The notes under the pieces are model-generated. The model saw only the letters and a program-made list of their open reading frames with translations, did not search any database and was not told the origin of the DNA. Of a DNA stretch of 64,000 bases, positions 26,318 through 35,228 are shown piece by piece. Source of the DNA: Erythrobacter sp. (GTDB taxonomy: Bacteria > Pseudomonadota > Alphaproteobacteria > Sphingomonadales > Sphingomonadaceae); the NCBI GenBank assembly GCA_025698865.1, contig JAILWQ010000001.1, positions 806,001-870,000 on the forward strand, written 5' to 3'. Each line of letters begins with the position of its first letter. Position 1 is the stretch's first letter. The translations under genes were made by a program, and so were the position numbers.

Positions 26318-27820
26318 ATGCGAGACGAAAGATCGAAGCAACGACGGAATGACAGCGGAGAGGATGTGAAAGCGCCTCGACCAACACGAAAGGAGTATGC
26401 CGTTGAGCAACAGCGGCGCGAGGCTTGGCTTGACGCGCTCGGCGTCGACGACCGCGAAGACCGCAAACTGTTCTCCCGGCTGCTCATTTCCGGGGTCGAT
26501 CTCACGAGCGTGCTGAGCGAAAGGGATCCGGTCGATCAGGTGGCGCTGGCACTGGAGTTGGTCGAGAAGAACAAGCGCAAGTTCGACCGCATGGAGCACA
26601 CTTATGTGCCTGAACGCATCGCTCTGCGCGACACCATGCGGATCGGTTCCAAGGCCATGGCGGCGATCGTCGAAGACCGTGACGATGTCCGTCGAGCACT
26701 GCTCCTAGTCGCCAGGATCCGGGCGGAACAGGAGGCAAAGATCGCACGACTGACGCTGCTTGAAGACGAGTTGCTGGTGCATTTCGCTGGACTAACGGAG
26801 CGTCAAAACGCAGCTTTCCAAGCACTCGATTTAGGTCCCGCCTTGATAGCTCGTGTGCTGGAATTTCATGGGCTTTTGCGAGCCCAGAAAGGGCACGGGG
26901 ACGCGCCGACCGTGGGCGATTTCATCGCGTGGTGCGCCTCGCGCGGGAATAAGGAAGAGAATGCTGGCGAGGTTCTGGAAGCGCTTAAGGGGACGTCACT
27001 CGCAGCTGAAGTGCTGGCCTCAAACACCCATGAACTTCCCGAGAATCGGTGCGATCCCAGCACGTCCGATGAGCCGTCGGTTAACGTGGAAGAGACCAGC
27101 TACAATGAGACGATAGAGCCTTCCGAAATAGTCAATCCAGGCGAGACGTTACGAGAAATGGACGCGCAAAATTCGATCTCTGAGTCGGGTTACAAATTTG
27201 AACAAACCGACTGCCCGCCGTACCCTGCAGGCGGACAGTGTTTATCACCAGACCTGAGTTCGAACCTGGGCCGGGATGGAAGTGACAATGTCTCCGAGCA
27301 AGATCGTCAAAGTCGTGTAAAGCCGATGCTGTGGCATGACCTCGAACAACAGGAGACTGGTTATGATGTCATAACCTATCACAAACCTAGTGATCAGCTT
27401 CCCCCATACGATGAGGCTTTCATGCCTCCAGCTTCGAACATGGTGTCGCTGGGCATTTATGCACAGATCGGCGGCTTCGACCCGACAATTCTCGCACCGT
27501 GGGATAACCCTGCAATCGGTTTAAACCACGACGGTTCAAGGATGATGCTGGACCGAAAGCTAGCGCTCGCGGTAGCAAAGAAGGCCATCAAGCGTGCGCT
27601 GACAGAAGCGGCCAACGCTGGCAGAGTCCTTGACGTCACCGATAGTCATATCAGTATGATGGCGAGGTTCTGGACGTTCGCCGTCGTTGGGCGAAATCGC
27701 CCAGATTTGATAATGTCCGAATGGCCGGCGGACTTTTTCAGCGGCGTCCAAGGACATTGCCCTATTATGCAAGATAAGGGACATTTTTGGATCAGAGGAA
27801 TGCTTCCGGAGAGGGTTTGA
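26318..27820 (+). CDS. hypothetical protein, divergent from the relaxase
   Basis: 500 residues. The N-terminal 240 residues are charged and helical (RKEYAVEQQRREAWLDALGV; VALALELVEKNKRKFDRM; AIVEDRDDVRRALLLVARIR). A low-complexity acidic middle follows (about 245-345), and then a folded-looking C-terminal part (YAQIGGFDPTILAPWDNPAI; MARFWTFAVVGRN). No domain is recognised. It is transcribed away from the relaxase across the putative oriT, which suggests an accessory mobilisation or DNA-binding role; that is inference from position only. Confidence 0.65.
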   Translation: MRDERSKQRRNDSGEDVKAPRPTRKEYAVEQQRREAWLDALGVDDREDRKLFSRLLISGVDLTSVLSERDPVDQVALALELVEKNKRKFDRMEHTYVPERIALRDTMRIGSKAMAAIVEDRDDVRRALLLVARIRAEQEAKIARLTLLEDELLVHFAGLTERQNAAFQALDLGPALIARVLEFHGLLRAQKGHGDAPTVGDFIAWCASRGNKEENAGEVLEALKGTSLAAEVLASNTHELPENRCDPSTSDEPSVNVEETSYNETIEPSEIVNPGETLREMDAQNSISESGYKFEQTDCPPYPAGGQCLSPDLSSNLGRDGSDNVSEQDRQSRVKPMLWHDLEQQETGYDVITYHKPSDQLPPYDEAFMPPASNMVSLGIYAQIGGFDPTILAPWDNPAIGLNHDGSRMMLDRKLALAVAKKAIKRALTEAANAGRVLDVTDSHISMMARFWTFAVVGRNRPDLIMSEWPADFFSGVQGHCPIMQDKGHFWIRGMLPERV

Positions 27821-27898
27821 AGCCCGTTAGGCCGATTTTGATGTAGGCTTTCCAGCTCAAAAATGATGGCCCTTTGAAGTCCTCGCGTTTGCCATCCA

Positions 27899-28600
27899 TC
27901 AACGCATCAGGCGATCTGCTAGGCGCGCAATGCGTTCGTGCCAAGCCAGTCGGTCCAGCCACTCGGCGCGGATACCCGTTTCGCCGACCAGCGCGCCAAT
28001 CAGCTGCCCAGTAATCGCCGCGGTAGTGTCGGCATCATCGCCCAGGTTTGCCGCACACAGCACCAATTGGCGGAAATCGCCGCCCTGCCCCGCGCACCAA
28101 AGCGCTGCCTCGAACGAATGGGCTACATAGCCGCTGCTGCGGATCGCGTCGCATGGCTTATCTTGTCAGGATCCACCGGCAATCGCCGCGATGGGTTGTC
28201 AGATCGAGGTTGCTGGCAACCTTCATCGCATCCTCTGACGACGAACCGCCGATCGCCGCGTGGATGATCACGCTCCTCGTCTCGCACGCATCAAGGCAGG
28301 CGCGCGCTGCATGGGTGGTGGAGCTCTGTATCCGCGCCGCTTCGCGCATCGCCGTAACACCGGCCGACAACCCATAGGCTGCCACTTGAGCGAGGCGCAT
28401 GAACGAGCCGTTGCCGGCAGCGTCGGGCGCGCGTGAAACGGCAATCGGATCGCCGCTGTGCTCGAACCGCGCGAGCGCGGCGCGCGTTGTCATGCCGATG
28501 TCGGAGCAGGTGCCGGTCGGGCTGTATTCACCATTTCGCCACCAGCTCACGAACCGATTGATGAGCACGCCGTGTGCGTTGGTGAAGGCCGCCCCGTGGC
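27899..28600 (-). pseudogene. ADP-ribosylglycohydrolase (DraG-like) pseudogene
   Basis: Minus-strand translation shows DraG-family pieces in two frames. The upstream part reads INRFVSWWRNGEYSPTGTCS, DIGMTTRAALARFEHSG and AGNGSFMRLAQVAAYGLS. The downstream part reads IRSSGYVAHSFEAALWC, then LCAANLGDDADTTAAITGQL and ending RLADRLMR with a stop at 27899-27901. A frameshift lies near 28195-28205 and a TGA replaces an expected Trp at 28166-28168. The N-terminal metal-binding end is missing. The intact family removes ADP-ribose from proteins; this copy cannot. Confidence 0.8.
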
Positions 28601-28611
28601 AATGCTGCTGA

Positions 28612-28927
28612 CCGAAGGCTCGATGAGCGATCGTAGAGGCGCTGCCCTGTAGCTGACCATTCTGTCACCAGCGCGCGACTTCATTGGCAATAGCGGCTAC
28701 GACAGCTTGTCGAACGAGGAATTGCGCCCTGCATCCCGGCCACTCACTCACGCAAGGTGCCGATGCCGCGCGACGCTGCCCTCTATCGCCAGCGTCACCG
28801 CATCGAGAATATGTTCGGTCGCCTTTAGGACTGGCGCCGCATACACACCCGCACGCCCGAAGGGCAAACCTCGCGTGAGCAGAAGCGCCATTACCTCGCC
28901 GGGGAACGGCATGAGCAGAGCTTTCGA
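28612..28927. other. eroded stretch between two pseudogenes
   Basis: No complete gene. A minus-strand frame from the ATG near 28915 reads MPFPGEVMALLLTRGLPFGR and LKATEHILDAVTLAIEG before stopping after about 55 codons; it could be a small gene or a fragment. Nothing else is supported. Confidence 0.3.
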
Positions 28928-29222
28928 TTACTTGGTGGTGTATCCGCCGTTCACAAGGATCGTCTGACCAGTCATCCACCAGCCTTCCGAAACGAGAAAC
29001 CGAATGAAGGGGACGATGTCTTCGATCTCGGTCAGCCCGGTTTTGGAAAAGGGCGATAAGGCAGCAGCGGTTTTGTGGTATTGAACCGCTTCTTCGCCTT
29101 CAGCCGGATAGAAGAACGGCGTGTCCATCGGACCCGGTCCGGTAGCGGTCATGGAAATGCCACGCTCTCCGAGTTCCTTCGATGCGGCGCGAGTGAAATG
29201 TTCGACCGGAGCCTTTCCGCCA
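28928..29222 (-). pseudogene. 3' fragment of a short-chain dehydrogenase/reductase gene
   Basis: The minus-strand frame reads KAPVEHFTRAASKELGERGI, then TGPGPMDTPFFYPAEGEEAV and ends WMTGQTILVNGGYTTK. These are the C-terminal third of a classical SDR: the Lys of the active-site YxxxK just after the break, the PMDTPFF segment and the conserved ILVNGG end. The Rossmann N-terminus and active-site Tyr are absent. The 5' end joins a P-loop gene in a different frame, marking a recombination junction near 29216-29225. Confidence 0.75.
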
Positions 29223-29355
29223 CAATGACGGGTTCGTCGAGCAGCTGGAAAATCGAGTGAATCAACCTCGATAGCCAGGTCTTGCCTTCCCCACCTGCGT
29301 TCGTCAGTGGCGCCATCACACGCCGCATTCGCTCCTGATGTTCCTTGGTCGTCAT
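29216..29355 (-). pseudogene. 5' fragment of a P-loop ATPase gene (TraL/ParA-like), cut by a junction
   Basis: From the ATG at 29355 the frame reads MTTKEHQERMRRVMAPLTNA and a Walker A motif GGEGKTWL, then a helix and strand LIHSIFQLLDEPVIVA. Homology would then be expected to continue to Walker A'/B motifs, but the sequence changes into the dehydrogenase fragment. The start overlaps the stop of the TraK-like gene (ATGA), as in traK-traL of IncP-type plasmids. The frame runs on to 29149 out of register. Confidence 0.55.
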
Positions 29356-29735
29356 TTCACACCTCCACTCATCTCTGCGACAAAGCGTTCATCAGCCGAC
29401 GGAGTGTCAAAGTAGGGCTTGCCCGCTGCCTGCGCTTTCGCGGATGGCGGCGAATATGGCGCACCGGCGGGAGTGGCCTGCCCGGACCCTTCGCTGTTCG
29501 TCGCGGGAACGTAGATGGTTCGATGGTCGTCTGGCCCCGCCTCGGATGTTGACCTCTCGAGGTTGAAATCCGAAATGATGTTATTGAAATGCGCTGTACT
29601 CGTCAGATCGATCGCGCCCTCACTGATCAGTTTTTTCCTGATCGCGTTTCTCGACATTCTGTGTTGCAGCTCTCGCTCGATACGTGGTCGCAGCTTTCTG
29701 ATCTTGGCAGCTGCGCTCTGCTTCCTCGGCTTCAT
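29352..29735 (-). CDS. TraK-like conjugation accessory protein
   Basis: 127 residues from the ATG at 29735. The N-terminal 55 residues are basic and helical (RKQSAAAKIRKLRPRIEREL; MSRNAIRKKLISEGAID; STAHFNNIISDFNLER), a layout found in TraK-type oriT-binding proteins of plasmids, followed by a polar Pro/Ala/Ser linker and tail. Its coupling to a Walker A gene supports the traK-traL reading. A palindrome 34 bases upstream of the start could be its own operator. The similarity is by pattern, not by alignment. Confidence 0.55.
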   Translation of the reverse strand: MKPRKQSAAAKIRKLRPRIERELQHRMSRNAIRKKLISEGAIDLTSTAHFNNIISDFNLERSTSEAGPDDHRTIYVPATNSEGSGQATPAGAPYSPPSAKAQAAGKPYFDTPSADERFVAEMSGGVK

Positions 29736-29768
29736 TTCCGTTATTCCGTTGTCTTCCCGTCGCTCGCG

Positions 29769-29790
29769 ACTTCTGCAAAATTGCAAAAGT
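29769..29790. promoter_or_regulatory. palindromic operator candidate upstream of the TraK-like gene
   Basis: ACTTCTGCAA and TTGCAAAAGT flank two bases; nine of ten positions are complementary. It lies 34 bases before the start at 29735, in the expected promoter region, and is AT-rich compared with its surroundings. It may be a binding site for the TraK-like protein or another repressor. Confidence 0.45.
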
Positions 29791-30050
29791 CCTGAGGTTT
29801 TAGGTTGGAGGTTAGGAAATCGACAAACACCCGCCCTGCGAGCATTTGACAGCATTGAGCCGCGGCAGCGGCGCCTTTCAGTGAGCCCGCATCGCTTCAG
29901 CGAAGACAGGCAGGGTATAGCGGCTGCAACCGCCATGCGACGGACCCGCGCAGCCGGCCGGTCGAAGGGATTTGATGAAGTGGGATTTTGAGAATCCCTG
30001 AGAGAAGGGAAAAAGATTTAACGCGCCCGCAGGCGCAGCAGGAGCAGATC

Positions 30051-30170
30051 ATGAACAATCCAAAGCTTTCTTGCGACTGCAAGTCGCACCGCTTGGCATC
30101 GCCCAGCGATGCCAGCGCAGCTTTGAATGAAAAAGCCCGACATCGGTTCTTTTCTCCGCGTCCGCCCTAG
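30051..30170 (+). CDS. very small hypothetical protein
   Basis: 39 residues starting MNNPKLSCDCKSHRLASPSD. The main support is a strong AGGAG seven bases before the ATG and a terminator-like hairpin eleven bases after the stop, which together look like a small expression unit. No function recognised. Confidence 0.4.
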   Translation: MNNPKLSCDCKSHRLASPSDASAALNEKARHRFFSPRPP

Positions 30171-30180
30171 GCGAGCGCGG

Positions 30181-30228
30181 TAGGGACTGGGGGCGCAGAT
30201 TTCCTTTTTTCTGCGTCCCCAGTCCTAT
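30181..30228. terminator. long hairpin, probable terminator
   Basis: TAGGGACTGGGGGCGCAGA pairs with TCTGCGTCCCCAGTCCTA across an AT-rich loop; one base bulges and one pair mismatches. It directly follows the 39-residue frame. The loop contains CCTTTTTT. Confidence 0.55.
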
Positions 30229-30419
30229 CGCCGTTCAGAAAGTTGGCGAACGGTTTACGATTTCTTCACGCACTTGAGATTACGGCGAAGCCGCGGGGCC
30301 GGGCCCGGCCTTCGCCTTTTCCCTTCTCCCCCTTCACTTCACTCCTTCCTTCCAAGTCGGGTGCTGGGCTCTGGCGTTTGCAACGCCAGGCCCGGATACG
30401 GCCGCGCCGAAAAGCGAGG

Positions 30420-31010
30420 TCACGCCGATGCGCCCAAGGCGCGCTGAAACATGCGCATATCCATCGTACATGGGACCGGCCCGAGCGTGGTAAGGACGAC
30501 GAGACTGCTGTTATCGACCGCCTGCCTTCTGCGCAGAAGATGAAGCGCCCTCTCGTAACCCTTTGGGCTGAAAGAATGCGCCTTCTGGCGAACGTCCAAC
30601 TTACCGCGTCTGTCGACAGTCAGCTTGAGATGAACTTTCTCGTCACTAAAGGCGATGGCGAGCCTACGGGAATTTTCATCAGCCCAGAGCCGACCGTTGT
30701 TCAGAAAAACGGGTACATCGTCGTCGGCGAAGAACACGCAAAGGAAGCGCATCGTTGCCGGATCGAAAGTGCCGGTCGCTCTGCTTGGATTGTAGGCATA
30801 GCAGACATGCCAGTTCCTGGTGCAGCTGAACGCGCCGAGAGCTGAGAACTCCGAGTGCGTAGGCATTTCGCCCGCAACCATTAGAAAGTTATAATCGACG
30901 TCGCTCCCCTTTACGCGAGCAGAGAGGAGGGCCTCGGTCGCGTGAAGAAAGGCAGCGATCTCGCTTTGATCATTGCGATCCGGAGCTAAGTCATTGTGAG
31001 ATATAAACAT
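30420..31010 (-). CDS. hypothetical protein
   Basis: 196 residues, soluble, without a recognised domain (NDQSEIAAFLHATEALLSAR; NFLMVAGEMPTHSEFSALGA; PATMRFLCVFFADDDVPVFL). Even composition across the frame supports a real gene. It is flanked by mobile-element genes and may belong to the same accessory region. Confidence 0.5.
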   Translation of the reverse strand: MFISHNDLAPDRNDQSEIAAFLHATEALLSARVKGSDVDYNFLMVAGEMPTHSEFSALGAFSCTRNWHVCYAYNPSRATGTFDPATMRFLCVFFADDDVPVFLNNGRLWADENSRRLAIAFSDEKVHLKLTVDRRGKLDVRQKAHSFSPKGYERALHLLRRRQAVDNSSLVVLTTLGPVPCTMDMRMFQRALGASA

Positions 31011-31170
31011 TTCAAATCCCTGAAAAGGTTGGCGCTACAGGAATATTTAAAGGATTTTTTCCATCCTCATCTTATTCCCGAATTCCAATCATTCTCAAAA
31101 ATGAACTGCATCATTGTGGTGCCATGCGATTGGCTTGTCGCCTTCCCCACTCTATAAATGCGAGATGTTT

Positions 31171-31395
31171 ATGAAACGTCTTGATCGTGCGAAAATTATC
31201 AGAGAGCGCATCCTCGAAACCCCCCGCTCCCACTGGAAATGGGTTGAGATCAGCGGTCGCCGGGCAGTTGAAATTCAGGGCAAGGAATGGTTTGCCCTTC
31301 TGAGCGACAGAGACAACGCTTTCTCCGAAAAGGATGAAGCGGACTCTTCCGAAAGTTCAATCACCAGTCGTACGACAATTCTCCCCCGCACGTGA
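31171..31395 (+). CDS. small hypothetical protein, first of a coupled pair
   Basis: 74 residues from the ATG at 31171 (MKRLDRAKIIRERILETPRS, then HWKWVEISGRRAVEIQGKEW). The stop overlaps a GTG start of the next frame (GTGA), which suggests a two-gene unit. Compact basic N-terminus and Trp-rich centre; no family recognised. Confidence 0.45.
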   Translation: MKRLDRAKIIRERILETPRSHWKWVEISGRRAVEIQGKEWFALLSDRDNAFSEKDEADSSESSITSRTTILPRT

Positions 31396-31619
31396 TCGAT
31401 TTGTTTCTGCCGGAACAGTCCAAAGGTCTGTCCGTGGACTGGGCGGGAATAGCTCTAAGGTTGATTGGCATGAACCGCGGCGAATGGGAGAGCGAGCTGT
31501 TCTTTCTGCCAGAATATGACCCCTTTTTGTTGATGTGGTTTACGACATCGCCAAATAGTCAGAGGTCCGGAACGTCAGAGGCGAAATTTGCTGTGTTGCT
31601 CGTCTTCAAGCAATGTTGA
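31392..31619 (+). CDS. small hypothetical protein, second of a coupled pair
   Basis: 75 residues from a GTG: MIDLFLPEQSKGLSVDWAGI, then ALRLIGMNRGEWESELFFLP and a hydrophobic C-terminus. It overlaps the upstream gene by four bases. Alternatively the two form one gene with a frameshift. Function unknown. Confidence 0.4.
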   Translation: MIDLFLPEQSKGLSVDWAGIALRLIGMNRGEWESELFFLPEYDPFLLMWFTTSPNSQRSGTSEAKFAVLLVFKQC

Positions 31620-32047
31620 TGCAGCTGAGTAACCTGACACTCTAACGCAAATGAATATAGCAGAGCCGGAATCCTCTACCCAAGGTTACCCTTAGCGGAT
31701 CGCAGGTAATTTTTCCGCCAGACCGGCGCAACGACTTCGCCTGTCGAGCAAACTCGTTTGCGTGGCGAGTAGTTATCGTACCTAAACGCCAAGAGGCGAT
31801 CACTAGGTTTGCCTGCTCTTGGGCCGAGAGCGGACTGTCCGGTCCAAGGGCGAAGAGCGAGAGAAGCCGACATTCTGGATGCGACCCCATTGCAGACGAT
31901 CTCGCCACATTGCGGAATCACATAGTTGGCGTTGGTAGTCTCCATGCGCGACTGAGCGCGGCATGGTTCGTCCAACTTCATTGACTGACCGCAGCTTGCT
32001 TACCAGTCTCGTATATCAACTGCATTTCCACAGTGGCGTTGATTGCG
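31620..32047. other. intergenic stretch without a supported gene
   Basis: Two overlapping minus-strand frames (88 and 101 codons) have no recognised motifs, no ribosome binding site and mixed composition. Nothing else is visible. Confidence 0.35.
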
Positions 32048-32072
32048 GGTAGCCGAGCCTCTCGTGGCTACC
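32048..32072. terminator. hairpin at the end of the lipoprotein gene
   Basis: GGTAGCC and GGCTACC flank an 11-base loop, overlapping the stop codon of the minus-strand lipoprotein gene. No T run, so a weak terminator at best. Confidence 0.3.
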
Positions 32073-33036
32073 GGGAGCTGCCAGGCGGAGAAGGCGGGGG
32101 CGGAGGCGGGTCGTAGCCCTCAGGCATTGGCGGTGGTGGCGCTGGATTGAGGATGCTTTCCTCCGATCGGAAATTCATCTGACGGCCCTTTTCGCCCGTT
32201 CCATCTACCAGCACAATCCGGTCCGCTCCGGTGCGTATCACTGCCGGGTCAGCAGTCAGAAATGCCATAATTGCGCCCGGTCCATTTGTTGCCGTCCGAG
32301 TGACAACGGGGCACTCACTTACGTCGATTTCGTCTGTCAATTCGAGCCGCGCGTCTGCCGTCCAACGTATAGGGATCGGCAAATCGGGGCAGCGCGACCA
32401 CAACAGACGTTCACGCCCAATCGTTACAACACCTGGGCTATCTCCGATCCCGAACCCGGACGAACCCCAGCCGTCGTAGGACGTAGACATTTGCGGCACC
32501 CAGCGCCCTTCAATTTCCCGGAGATCGGGCTTATGCTCCTGGCGCCAGAGCTCTGGATCAATGAGCACCAACTCGCCCGCTTCGCTCTTGAGCGAAACGC
32601 GCCCCCGACCCATCCTTCGAACTTCGGGTTTACTGCCAAAAAAAGCGAAGAAGCGTTTGTCGCGAGCCTCGCGATCAGGCCCGCATCCTTGCATTGTCTG
32701 CAACCGTGATCCGTCGCTGGTATCGTGCAGAATGCCATTTCGACCGAGAGATGCTGAATTACCGGACTGATTGCAGCTGACCTTGTAGGTTATATTGTTA
32801 TCGTCGATTTGGACATAAGCACTACGCCATGGCGTATTATTCCGCCATGAGGGTTTAAAATCGTTGAACCGTTCTATTAGCCAAAAACCTTCGATCTCAT
32901 GCAAGGATGTGAGCAGCCGAAGCTGCTGCTTTCCCGAGATCTCTGCAGCGCTGTCCCTATGGTCCGAAATGTCGCAAGCCGCCAGGGAAGCACAGCATGC
33001 GCAGGCGAGAAGGACAGTGCGAAGAGAAGCAGCCAT
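32068..33036 (-). CDS. lipoprotein of unknown function with a polyproline tail
   Basis: 322 residues from the ATG at 33036, which opens a lipoprotein signal (LRTVLLACACCASLAAC, lipobox LAAC). Two similar beta-rich repeats follow, each beginning with an EIEGxW pattern (HEIEGFWLIERF and REIEGRWVPQM), like META/heat-shock HslJ-type domains; each contains a Cys-linked segment (SCNQSG; WSRCPDLP). The C-terminus is Pro-rich with runs of six prolines. It would be anchored in the outer or inner membrane facing the periplasm. Function not known. Confidence 0.7.
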   Translation of the reverse strand: MAASLRTVLLACACCASLAACDISDHRDSAAEISGKQQLRLLTSLHEIEGFWLIERFNDFKPSWRNNTPWRSAYVQIDDNNITYKVSCNQSGNSASLGRNGILHDTSDGSRLQTMQGCGPDREARDKRFFAFFGSKPEVRRMGRGRVSLKSEAGELVLIDPELWRQEHKPDLREIEGRWVPQMSTSYDGWGSSGFGIGDSPGVVTIGRERLLWSRCPDLPIPIRWTADARLELTDEIDVSECPVVTRTATNGPGAIMAFLTADPAVIRTGADRIVLVDGTGEKGRQMNFRSEESILNPAPPPPMPEGYDPPPPPPSPPGSSR

Positions 33037-33429
33037 TCTAAGACAACTTTCCACGCTTTGATCTGGCTCCGACATTTCAAAAATGGCGTCCCCGTTCCTG
33101 TCTTCCATCGCGCTGTAACTCGTTTGGGCTGAAAGCCGCTTCCGTAAACCACCCTAATCTCAGTCATGGATGCGTGCATCTGCCGAGCCTGAAGCCTGCC
33201 GTCGGCAGCATTATGCTTAGGCAGCAGAATCTGGGCCGCAAGCGGACTGTCAGCTCAGGAGCTTAAACTAGTCGCGCGACGCACACGATATCTGCGCAAG
33301 CCCGGGAAGGCGATCATCGAATGCAGCGGGACAAGAGGCGCGTACGCCGGTACAATTCATCGGACGTCCAGAGCGGCCAAGGGAACAGGAACTGATCGAG
33401 CATGTCCACCCATTTCACGATCGCATAAA
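33037..33429. other. intergenic region between lipoprotein and antiporter genes
   Basis: No frame with convincing coding character on either strand. It holds the lipoprotein promoter region and the 3' flank of the antiporter gene. No repeat or hairpin stands out. Confidence 0.3.
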
Positions 33430-34776
33430 TCAAACGCCGTTATCATCCCCTGATTTGCTATCTCGGCCGGCCGGGCCAAGTTGACCGCCTGGCGGTATCG
33501 ACTCATGCTCAGCGTCGTCGGGATCTCGCCCATGCGCGCGATCAAGCAACCGGATCAGCGGGGTCACAGTCAGTCCATGAACCAGGATTGATATCAGGGC
33601 GACCAGCGCGACGATTGCCCAGAGTCGCTCACCTTCCGCAAAATTGGCCTCGTTCAGCGCGAAGGCGAGATAATAAAAGCTACCTACCCCTCGTATCCCG
33701 AAGAACGAGATTGCCGCACGTTCGCCCCGGTCTGTGGTCGATCCGGCCAAGCCGATCCAGCCGGCCGCCGGTCGAACGAGAAACAGGATCGCCAGTGCCA
33801 CCAGCACCTCGCGCCATCCGAGTGCATCGAGCAGGCCGGAGGCTAGCCCAGCACCGAAGACCAGAAGAAGAACCATCATTGCCAGACGTTCGACCTGTTC
33901 CGTCAAATCGTGCATCTCGCGATTGAACTCATGTTGGCGGTGCGCGGCGCGCAACGTCAGCGCCGTTACAAATACAGCCAAAAAGCCGTAGCAATGGATC
34001 ATTTCGGTCACGCCGTAAGAGATCAGGGTGGCCGCGATAGCGATCAGTCCGTCGCCAGTGCTTGAGAGGCTTGCATCGCGCGATACATGAAATGTCAGCC
34101 AGCCGAACAGCTTGCCGATCAGCCAGCCGGCGGTTGCACCCGCACCGATTTCCCATACGACATTGTAACTGAGCCACTTCCAGAACCACGGCTCGCCAGT
34201 TGCTTGGGACACGATGAGCGCGATGGCCAGATTGACGAAGGGAAACGCCAACCCGTCGTTGAAACCTGCTTCCGACGTAAGGCCGAACCGAACCTCGTCC
34301 TCGCCGCCGCCTTTCGGCGGGCCGACTTGAATATCGGACGCGAGCACCGGATCGGTCGGAGCAAGGGCGGCCCCCAACAGCAGGGATCCAACAACAGACA
34401 GGCCCAGCCCGTAGACACCAAGAAGTAGGATTGCCATGATGCTGAACGGCATAGTAATCGCCAGCAGCCGCCAGGTGATCGACCAGGTCCGCCACGAAAA
34501 CGGTCGATCGATCTTCAGGCCTGCACCCATGAGGGCAATGATGACCACAAACTCGGTGAAGCGCTCGGCAACTTGCGGGTAGATCAGTGGCGATGGCACG
34601 AAGGTCATCAATGGAGTGAACGCCGCGCTCGCACCTAGCGCGATGCACAGGATCGGCAATGACAGTGGCAAGCGCTTTAGTACCAGCGGCAACCATGCCA
34701 CCAAAACAATCAGCGTTCCCGCCGCCGTAAGCATGACGATGTAGAGTTCTGGCTGTTCAAGCAGCTTGTCCATCAT
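33430..34776 (-). CDS. Na+/H+ antiporter, CPA1/NhaP type
   Basis: 448 residues from the ATG pair at 34776/34773. About twelve hydrophobic segments, with the CPA1 signatures ALAPTDPVLASDIQVG (TM4-5 unwound region), LTSEAGFNDGLAFPFVNLA (the ND pair of the ion site) and FFGIRGVGSFYYLAFAL near the C-terminus. It exchanges cytoplasmic Na+ (or K+) for protons across the inner membrane. The C-terminal tail is polar. No partner gene adjoins. Confidence 0.88.
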   Translation of the reverse strand: MMDKLLEQPELYIVMLTAAGTLIVLVAWLPLVLKRLPLSLPILCIALGASAAFTPLMTFVPSPLIYPQVAERFTEFVVIIALMGAGLKIDRPFSWRTWSITWRLLAITMPFSIMAILLLGVYGLGLSVVGSLLLGAALAPTDPVLASDIQVGPPKGGGEDEVRFGLTSEAGFNDGLAFPFVNLAIALIVSQATGEPWFWKWLSYNVVWEIGAGATAGWLIGKLFGWLTFHVSRDASLSSTGDGLIAIAATLISYGVTEMIHCYGFLAVFVTALTLRAAHRQHEFNREMHDLTEQVERLAMMVLLLVFGAGLASGLLDALGWREVLVALAILFLVRPAAGWIGLAGSTTDRGERAAISFFGIRGVGSFYYLAFALNEANFAEGERLWAIVALVALISILVHGLTVTPLIRLLDRAHGRDPDDAEHESIPPGGQLGPAGRDSKSGDDNGV

Positions 34777-35228
34777 GTGATCGGCCAGTGGTCCATATTT
34801 GCTGCTGGAACAAAGGTAACGCGCCAAAGTCCGATAAGGTAAACTGCCAGAGCCGGCGGAAAGGACATCAAAAACTAAACAAAGAACGTTCGAAGAAAAT
34901 ACCTGTCTTGTCGAGAAGCGCTTTCAAATGCAACCGGACAGATAGTCCCACACGGCTACGCAAGCTCAATCCGTCCCATGAAATTTCGCCATCTCAATCG
35001 ACCGCGAGGTCAGGTGAGGGAAAGCCTATTCTTTCGGATCACCCGGTCAGTCGTTTGATCGAAATCGCCTCGCGGTCGCTCCTAGAGTGGGCCGCTAGCC
35101 GAATGTCCGCTTCGCGGTGAGCAAGCTTGGAAAGCGGTCGATCGGCTGGAGGCGCACTCGCCGAACGGCTATATCTCGATCACGTCAGCCGTGCCGGAGC
35201 GGTCTGGTCGTGAAGAGTTCGACTAGCC
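34777..35228. other. intergenic region upstream of the antiporter
   Basis: 452 bases between the antiporter start and the end of the HPP gene. Only short frames with poor composition are present. No known RNA or repeat is visible. Part must serve as the antiporter promoter. Confidence 0.3.

Noticed and set aside
30181-30228. Long hairpin considered as an insertion-sequence end or integron attC site
   Set aside because: No transposase or integrase nearby and no attC core sites; a terminator after the small frame is simpler.
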